Assembly: GCA_958295665.1 (NCBI GenBank)
Contig: OY282560.1
Location: forward strand, 55,986,333-56,050,332
Origin: Tipula vernalis
Taxonomy: Eukaryota; Arthropoda; Insecta; Diptera; Tipulidae
DNA length: 64,000 nucleotides
Direction of reading: 5' to 3'
Part shown: in pieces, positions 56,585-64,000 of the stretch
Numbering within the stretch: position 1 is the first letter of the stretch
How the letters are laid out: each line of letters begins with the position of its first letter
The notes under the pieces: model-generated
Told to the model about the DNA's origin: nothing
Database searches by the model: none
Seen by the model: only the letters and a program-made list of their open reading frames with translations
Translations under genes and position numbers: made by a program

Positions 56585-58899
56585 ATACTATGCAAATTTT
56601 TTGAATTTTAAGATTTTGGGTTAAGGAAAAGTGGAAGACTTTTGGAAATTTTAGCTTACGTATATATTGGCACAAATTTACGAAATTAGAGATTAAGAGT
56701 TCTTCCAAATTCAAAAATTTTAAGTTTACTTACGTTTGATTCTAAAAGATTTTTAGAATTTTAAGTTACACAAATTTAGCGAATCGGTAAAAACCGTGAA
56801 ACTAATTAATTAAAATTTTAAGTCTAGTAAACTTGCATAATTTGAAGTTCTCAATGAATCTTTGTCTAAACTAACGGGTACTAATTTTGAGTATACATAC
56901 TTATATTTGATAAATTTCCAAAAATTTCTGAAATTTTATGAAACTTTCTCCAAATTTCCACACTCTGAAAACTAATGAAACTTTTAAGTCTCGTGCAAAT
57001 ATTCATATTCCGCAAATTGGAATAAAAGGTTTTATCAAACTTTAAGATTTAAATTAGTGATTTGGTAAAAATTGAAGATATTGAAGAATTCTTGTAAAAT
57101 GTTAAGAATTTCAATGTTTTAGGTAATTTAAAGGGAACAAATTGCGACTCTTAAAACAATTAACGAATTTGCAAAATATGAAAAATTTGAAATGAAATAT
57201 GATAGCCATTTAACCGCAGATAATAATCTTGATAAAGTTGACCCAGAGTCAACCAAAGTTCTGAAAGTTCCTTTAAATGCAATTTCGAAGAATTTAAATT
57301 TAAAATCCTGCTATTTTTAACGCCTACAATTTGCTGAAACAGACTGTAATGAAATTAAAGAGGTTCTTACTTAACATATTTGTTCAAAAAGAACTCGATA
57401 GCAGCTCTCCGGATCGAATAAAAAAACGCAGCTAGAGTATCGGAAAACTATGTAGTATAACTCCTATGTTTCTTTTAGCTCTATTTCTCTTATACCCGTT
57501 ATTTTCATTATAACGAGACGAGTGCTAAAACAACCGTAACCCACAATGTTTGAAAACTTTTTTCATCTCCTATTCACCAGATTTTAGCACGCAAAACCCC
57601 AGACATAGGGGCATATAGTCCATGCTTTTCTTCGTGGAGATGATCTATAAACCGGTTGACCGATAAATCAAGTAACGTACATAGCAGAAGCTTTAAAGAC
57701 CAATGTTATTAACTCCTAGGAGGCTTTTCATATAGAGGGAGAGTTTCACGAGAAGCCAATTGAATTAAATGAGAAGATGTTTCAACGCTATATGCCCCCC
57801 CTTCCCCCCTCTAGATCAACTAGATAAGCTCAGTTACTGCATTTAGTGATCATCATCTTAAATTTGGTTGTCTTTTTAATTTCTGATAATTAAAATTTTA
57901 CGTAAGGCCGATTAGATAACTGTCGATTCTCCATTGACCAGCTTGCTAAATTATTTTAAAAGCAACTTCAACAATTTTTTAAAGTATCACTTGTAATGCC
58001 TGTTGGTGTTTTTACATGGAAAATTTTGAAAAGGTTTATGAGAGTTTTTGATCTTCAAATTCGATCCACAAATGGGAGCCTACAACTTAAGTCGGTAATC
58101 TGCCCATGTTGTGGACATGAAGCAGAATTTGTGGTATGGCAGAATTGGCCTTATTGAATGTGTTAGTCTAAAAAAGATCAAACAAACCAGGTTTCCGATT
58201 AGGTTGCTTGCGCAAGTACCAACCCTAAGACATCACAAGTTACGAAACTTATGGATAATTTTAGTTAAAGTATTTAAGAAATTCCAAGAATTTGTTGGGC
58301 GGGCAACACAAATAGAATGCTAAGAGCAGGTAACGGTGGTGAATATTGCGTTGATGGAATGTTACTACTAATTCCCAGGTCATACTCTTGGAAGTGCGTG
58401 CTCTTCGATGAATGTATTCTCTGGAGCGAGTCCAGAGTAGTTAATGCTGCTGGGCCTTGTTAACTTAAAATTGTTCACTGTGCGTTGACAGGATTTATCT
58501 ATTTAAATGTCGGGAAGCTATAGACTAAATTTGAGACAAAGTCTACCAGTTCACCAAATGTTTTGTTTTCGGAATGCCTCCGATATATCGAAAATTTCAT
58601 GGCAACGTGATGGATCGAGTTCCATGTTTACCTTCAGTAAATTTTTAATGCCAACCATTTGCTAGCCCTGAGATTAACGCTCTCATGTGTTAAAATTAAT
58701 CAGTGGAAAATGTTGCATTATTAGTTTGGGATGGGTCTTAAAGAGATTTGATATGAATGATTGTAACAAAGTTTGAACTAGCATTTATGGTCAATTCCAA
58801 TTTTGAGGCGGCTACCCTTGATCGATTGCTTCGGGATCGCAACTTGTGAGTGTAGAAAATAGCGATCATCCTAATGCCACACCCAATAAGTAGAATATT
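56585..58899. other. Non-coding spacer with AAATTTTAAG words
   Basis: 56590-57180 is a weak word-biased block (AAATTTTAAGTT, AGAATTTTAAG). From 57400 on composition is more balanced but no domain is visible. 58545-58680 shows similarity to 59545-59680 (TATCGAAAATTTCATGGCAA against TATCGAAAATTTCTTGGCAA). Confidence 0.45.
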
Positions 58900-59111
58900 A
58901 CTAAAAATACATGTTAAACCGAAAGTGGTCTGACTGAAAACGTCCGAGATAAATTCAACATGTACACGGCGGCTTGACTGAAAGCGAAGATTATTAACAA
59001 GAAGATCTTCTTGTTAATAATCTTTGCTTTCAGTCAAGCCGCCGTTTTAATGTTGAATTTATCTCGGACATTTTCAGTCAGACCACTTTCGGTTTAACAT
59101 GTATCTTTAGT
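58900..59111. mobile_element. Near-perfect palindromic MITE, 212 bp
   Basis: Two 106-bp arms meet at GAAGATCTTC (59001-59010). They share GTTAAACCGAAAGTGGTCTG, GTCCGAGATAAATTCAACAT and GGCGGCTTGACTGAAAGC, with only a few mismatches. The outer ends read ACTAAA..ATACATG / CATGTAT..TTTAGT and flank into TA-rich sequence. It would fold into a long hairpin. No gene. It is probably a young Tc1/mariner- or PIF-type MITE, though the class is not proven. Confidence 0.88.
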
Positions 59112-60639
59112 ATATGTTCCAAAATATTTTAGCATTCTTTCAACAGACGCGAATATCAGTTTATCTTATACGCAGTGGAAAGGAGGCAATTTTGCTAGAA
59201 ATTGTCTAAAGGTGAGTTCTGATTGGTTAAACCGCCTGAGAAATTCAGCAACAGAACATACTGATGGAGAGCTTTCATTGCCTTTCAATAATTGTAAATA
59301 TTTTGAGAAAATTAGAAACTTGGTCGGAAATTCGACTCAGACGAATTTGTCGGTTAAAGTGAATATCAAGGAGAGTTTGAGGCATCGCAGAATGCTTAAT
59401 GGAAGGAACAAAAAAAAATGTTTCCGTTACCAAACAGCAATTCTAAAACTAAACCACCAAAATTTTTGGAACTTATAGATTCAGATGTATGTGGAATTAT
59501 GACAGTGGATTTTAGCCGAAAAAGGCAGGTCTGCCAACTATTGGCAATTTATTTACTAAAATAAACAAAATTCCTCTGATTTATCGAAAATTTCTTGGCA
59601 ATGAGATGGGTCAAATTTATAGTCCTCATTTACCGGATGTTTTTTTTTATTATCAGTAAACGGTACAGCTGTAGGTGCAGATAAAATCAGTTTGTTCTGG
59701 AAAAACTTATTAAATGTTAGAGAAATGCAACAAATTCCTCTTGAACTGATCGCGCATTTTTGATTGATTTCGGTGGGGTTCTTTCGATTTTGAAAGTGTT
59801 TTATCGCGCCTTGATATCATTGACACTTGATAATTTCTCGAGATTTTGTTAGTTTGGTTTAAAGCATACGAAAATATTTGCGGCTTCCGATATTATTCGA
59901 GGTTTGTAGGTCTCTTAGTTGACTCAAGGCGTAACGCATTTGAATTTACTAACTGTCACGATTAATTGGATAATTTCACGAATTTTCCGAATTTTCGAAA
60001 CTTCCACGGGCATCTATAGTTTAATTAAATCTTTTTCGATATTTCCGAACTTATGCGATTTTTGTTTGGCAATATTTTGAACTTAAGTTTGAGTTGCGGT
60101 ATCTTAGAGACTTACAAGCCATATATCTGAATCGCGACTTTATAACTTTGAAGATTTTTCGGGGTTATTTGAAATTTTCTGTATATTATTCGAGATTATT
60201 CAAAAACATTGCGGTGATTACTACTTAGCATTGAACTGCTTTGAGTTCCTTTGACTTTACAAACTTGCAGGTAATTCGATTATTTTTCTCAGTTTTCTAG
60301 AATTTTCAAGATACTTTATAACTTTAACATTTTTGAGATTACATATTTCGATATTATTGAAATGTCTAAAATTGTACTAAGAAATTAAATTAATTTTAAA
60401 TTACTACGGAAAACGTCAAACCAAACGGTAGAGATGTCGGCCGGCAGGGGACCTACAATCAAATTTAATTTTTTCCATCCCGAAATGTTTATTGCCGACG
60501 TGTTGCGGGGTTTGAAAGCGCCAAATCTGTTAAAACCTAATCAACTTTATTTATTCAAAGATGAATAGGAAAATAATGATGTGGAGAACCACAAGACAGT
60601 GAAGGACAATTCATTGATATTGGTTTAAACTTAGCAGCT
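59112..60639. other. Non-coding spacer
   Basis: Includes the second copy of a diverged repeat (59545-59680). A block at 59880-60380 is rich in ATTTTCGAATTT/CGAGATTATT words. No recognised gene. Confidence 0.45.
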
Positions 60640-60930
60640 AACACTTGAATCCGAAAGACAATACGATGGTAGCATTTTATCAGTAAGCCGCCACCGTGAC
60701 GGTCCAGGAAAAATTCACTGAATATGGCAGCTAAACTTATTTTGAGCTATCTAAAAGGAACTGCCGACAAGATCACAGCAAGAATGGTAAATTTTATTTG
60801 GCGGAATACTGCGATGATCAATGTTAGTATAATGAAAAAATATAAATCCATTTGGTCTGTGATCGTGATACATTGCCAATCGCCTGGGAATAACCAAACC
60901 TTCCTCATAGACAACAAAAAATAAAATTCG
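60640..60930 (+). pseudogene. Possible Ty1/copia reverse transcriptase-RNase H junction scrap
   Basis: The frame starting at 60724 has AAKLILSYLKGTADKI, which resembles the conserved AKRILRYLKGT segment found between reverse transcriptase and RNase H in copia-type Pol proteins. Upstream, NTMVAFYQ at about 60663 could belong to the preceding region. Nothing else in the sequence supports it, so this is a weak call. Confidence 0.3.
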
Positions 60931-61029
60931 AAATGTTCATTTTAAACCCTGCCTAGAGTTTTTCATCATTAAAAATTTCTTATATGATCAACTTTCCTAC
61001 TCTTTAACCAATTGATTTCATCTTAAAGA

Positions 61030-62960
61030 TTTTGAAATTAAAGCTTTTAATTTTTACTGGGGAATGGAATTTGATTCTATTCATTCATTTGAAATAAAAC
61101 CTACAATAAGCTAGCCCCACATTAAATCTGAAAAATTCTACAAGAAATGTAGTACTTAACTAGATATTTTAAGATGAAAAGTTTTTGGCGACTGAAAACT
61201 TGTAAGCACTCTCACCCGAAAATGTTGAAAGCTCTCTCACGAAAAACTGTTACAAATATTTTAATGCCAATTTTCCTAAATATCACATTTATGGTTTAGA
61301 ATTTAGAGCTTTTAAATGCAAACGGTTAAAGTCGAAAAGTTTTATTGTTTAATGCCCAGACATATATCTAGTAATACTTTTAGAAGCTTTAAAGGGAAAA
61401 TAACTAAAGGCAAGCTACGCTGTTTTAAGCTTTGAATTAAAAATTATCTTTGAGACATGAACGGAAACCAAATATTGGGCCTTCCTTGCAAAAGTCTGCA
61501 AAGCATTTTATTTTTTTGTTTCATTAAGCTTTTTTTTATTTATTACTTAACTAAATGTTTTAAGAAAGAAGCTTATAGCAAATTTTAAAAGCTTTCTTAC
61601 ACGAAACTATAGTTACAGCAAATATTTCAAAGAAGTTTTTAAAACTTTTAAAATTTAGAATCCTATGTTCGTTTAAATAAATCCAGAGCTTTAAATAAAT
61701 TTGAAATGCATAAACTATTGTTGTGATTTATTAAGCTCTTCTTGATTTTTATTGAGGAAGCTTCTTTCGTGCTTAATACTTTTAAAATAAAATGTGTTAC
61801 GATGGAAAATTAGTTCGTCATAATTAGTTTTAATTAATTTTAATTTTCAAAGCTTTCTTTTCTTACTCTCATTTTATTACCTATGTAGTTATTTTTGAGA
61901 GCTTTTAAAGGGTCCTAATATAATCCAATAAACTTTATCGAATTAAACTTTGTTGTTTACTCTGTAAACGAAATTCGGATTTACTAAAATAAACACACAA
62001 ATCTGGTGATATTAGCAAGTAGTAGCTTTTAGACAGATGATCTAAGTATTAGGATAGCTTGCCAGATTAGGCCAGAAGGTTTTTTAATGTTTGCTTAACA
62101 AATTCAAATTAAAAATGTTATTTTACATATTGTAGTAAGCTAAATAAGCTAATTAAACAACCAGATACTTACTATAATGTTACTAGCCTACAATAAGATC
62201 ATTTAGAACTTCTTAAGTTGGAGCTTATAATTGTTTTCAGATAAAATACCAAACGGACATTACTTTGAAAATTTTGGCGGTACTGTAGTAAGCTGATCCG
62301 AGGTAAGCGTTTGACGCTTTTGTGGTGAATTTTTATAGGAAACGCTTGAATTATAGAAAACGCTTGAATCTTCTAACCTTAAGGAGCTGCAGCGAAACTT
62401 TTAAACCTTTTTGTTTACATGAAGCTTATTTTTCAGAACTGTAGAAGACAATTCAATTGCACGCCTTGGTAACCCTTTTCATAATATTGTGTTGATCTTT
62501 CACTTGAGCAGAATTTTTATGGGAGTTTCAAAATTGGAACCTTTAATTTTTTATTACCAAGCATTCTTGGTAAAAATCTCAAAATAAAATTACAGAATAC
62601 TTTAAAGCGAACGAACTGTTTGGCTTTTAATAAATTTGTACAATTGATCAAAAAAGCTTTTAGAAATAATAAGACTTGTCTCATATTTTTTATAAAAATC
62701 AAAACCCATAGAAAGCCTTTTTCAAATTTTTCAAGCTTTATCGAATAGTTTATTTTAAACAAGCAATTTGTAAATTTAGGTTGTAAATTTATAGCCTTTA
62801 TTTAAACATTTTTCATATTTAACGCTTCTTCGAAGTTGTATTCATATTGCCAGAGTTGAGGGCCGTTGGTTAAAAAATAGTTATATTAGCTCAAAAGAAC
62901 TTTTCAATATACTAAACATCCGACTTTTATAGTGAAGCTTTCAATAAAAGATAAAAAATT
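61030..62960. repeat. AAGCTTT-rich dispersed repeat, copy 2
   Basis: The same word-rich block as 50560-51900 and in the same orientation, but longer. AAGCTTT, GAGCTTTT and AAAGCTTTC recur throughout. The best matching stretch is about 61300-61620 against 51320-51640. No coding capacity. Confidence 0.65.
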
Positions 62961-64000
62961 TAAAAAAAATTATTCGAATTCAAAATTTAAATTTAGGTTC
63001 CTTAGCCTCATAACATGTACATTACATAACAATCCCGGCATTTGTAAAATGCAATTAACCCATTTAACCCATAGCACAATAAATAAATAGTAAAACCGCG
63101 AAAGGCAATACGTTTTGCACGAACAGCTTATTTAAAATCAAAATCAAACAATATTCAAAATTCCCATAAGCCAAAGGCAAACGCAAAAACCATTACATCA
63201 TCAAACCCCTTGTGGTTTGAAAGATTAAATAAGAAAAAAAAAAAAATTGTATTCTGCATTCTGTAAACAACAGAGACAAAGATTTGACAAAACTCTGTTG
63301 TTTCTATACGATATACATATTCGAGATTTGTAATGCCACTGAATTACGTGATTGATTTGTTGCCTGTAGGTTTTTTTTTTTTTTTTGTATTTAACCAAAA
63401 TACCGGATATGACTTGTGAAAATTTATTGTTTATTTCATTTTTTGTATTTTCAGATTTTTCATCACAACAACGCATCACTCGACTACAAACAAATACACA
63501 ATGAAAATTACCACAATAGTTTCGACGAGAATTTATTTCGATAATCATTGTCTATGAAGACACCAGCAACAGCAATAGCAGCAACAAAAACAAGAACAAC
63601 GATAACGAAGCAAAAACACAAATAAATAAAATAAAAATGATAAGACGATCATAATGGGAACATACAATAAGAGTCATAGTAGTAATACAGTAACTATCAT
63701 AAAAGTTATTAGGTTGTGGTGTTAAAAAGTCGTCAGTCGTAAACAATTTTTTTCCTGGTTTGGTGTTTTTTTTACCTTTTTTTTGAAAAAAAGTTTTTAC
63801 GAATGACAGGTGAGTTTTCTGTTTTATTAAAAATAAATTTTTAGTTTATGAAGCAACGATGATACAAATTCATGAATGAGCATCCTGTCATAAAAATGGT
63901 AGAGGTGCACACTCAAACTCATTATTTTAAATTATTTTCCTAAAATAATAATAAAAAAAAAAAAAAAATCCGAATCAGATATAAAATTAAAAATATTTAT
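62961..64000. other. Spacer with CAA/CAG tract and a consensus splice donor
   Basis: 63570-63610 is a CAACAG/AACAAC-rich tract like those in fly 5' UTRs. At 63803-63815 the plus strand reads ATGACAG followed by GTGAGT, a start codon directly before an ideal 5' splice site. This might be the end of a first exon of a host gene oriented to the right. No downstream exon is in the window, so it is only a possibility. Confidence 0.25.

Overview
The window looks like insect nuclear DNA, most likely from a fly (Diptera). It is strongly AT-rich, with poly-T/A runs, CAA and CATACATA-type microsatellites, and many classes of eukaryotic transposable element: Jockey-like LINEs, BEL/Pao, several Ty3/gypsy lineages, mariner, a Helitron helicase, hAT-like and foldback MITEs. 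There are no operons, ribosome binding sites, rRNA, tRNA or CRISPR arrays. I recognise no host protein-coding exon. The stretch reads as heterochromatin-like intergenic or intronic sequence built from nested transposon insertions in different states of decay. The fly assignment rests on general character and element mix, not on a diagnostic gene.

Layout. 1-3.8 kb is AT-rich spacer with a foldback element and a perfect 13-bp hairpin. 3.85-9.77 kb is a BEL/Pao gag (minus strand) split by a nearly intact Jockey-like LINE (4516-9191, 12-bp target duplication). The same BEL copy is interrupted again in its leader/LTR by a 1.9-kb non-autonomous hAT-like element (9834-11770, 8-bp duplication). 12.0-15.1 kb holds a palindromic MITE and a decayed gypsy gag-protease. 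16.6-18.7 kb has two related foldback elements and an array of degenerate GTCAGAATTCGA words. 19.2-21.0 kb holds a LINE reverse-transcriptase scrap and a mariner transposase tail.

22.6-26.6 kb is the most interesting unit: a 4-kb element with about 0.7-kb, GC-rich, internally repetitive inverted repeats around a broken single gene. The protein has a FDGY...DAD...DxD nuclease-like signature and a C-terminal cysteine cluster. Its right end lies inside a very recent (or artefactual) 741-bp-period tandem duplication (26.5-28.0 kb). 28-32 kb is simple-sequence-rich spacer.

32.0-34.4 kb is an internally deleted gypsy gag-pol. 34.7-36.3 kb is a decayed gypsy copy with a CsRn1-type (CHCC) gag motif. 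36.9-38.7 kb is a seven-copy 253-bp tandem array with dimeric higher-order structure. 41.3-45.8 kb is a second, older Jockey-like LINE. 47.0-48.2 kb has a LINE fragment with an OTU-protease-like end next to an endonuclease start, and a gypsy gag joined to an integrase N-terminus. 48.6-49.7 kb is a GAATATCGA-word array. 50.6-51.9 and 61.0-63.0 kb are two diverged copies of an AAGCTTT-rich repeat. Between these lie a second BEL/Pao fragment, a Helitron helicase fragment, a gypsy SAP-domain gag with its LTR (52.9-56.6 kb), and a 212-bp near-perfect palindromic MITE (58.9-59.1 kb).

The genes do not form a pathway. Each belongs to a selfish element, and almost all are disabled by frameshifts, stops or internal deletions. 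The best preserved is the LINE at 4.5-9.2 kb, whose ORF1 is open and whose ORF2 carries one visible 2-bp slip near its end.
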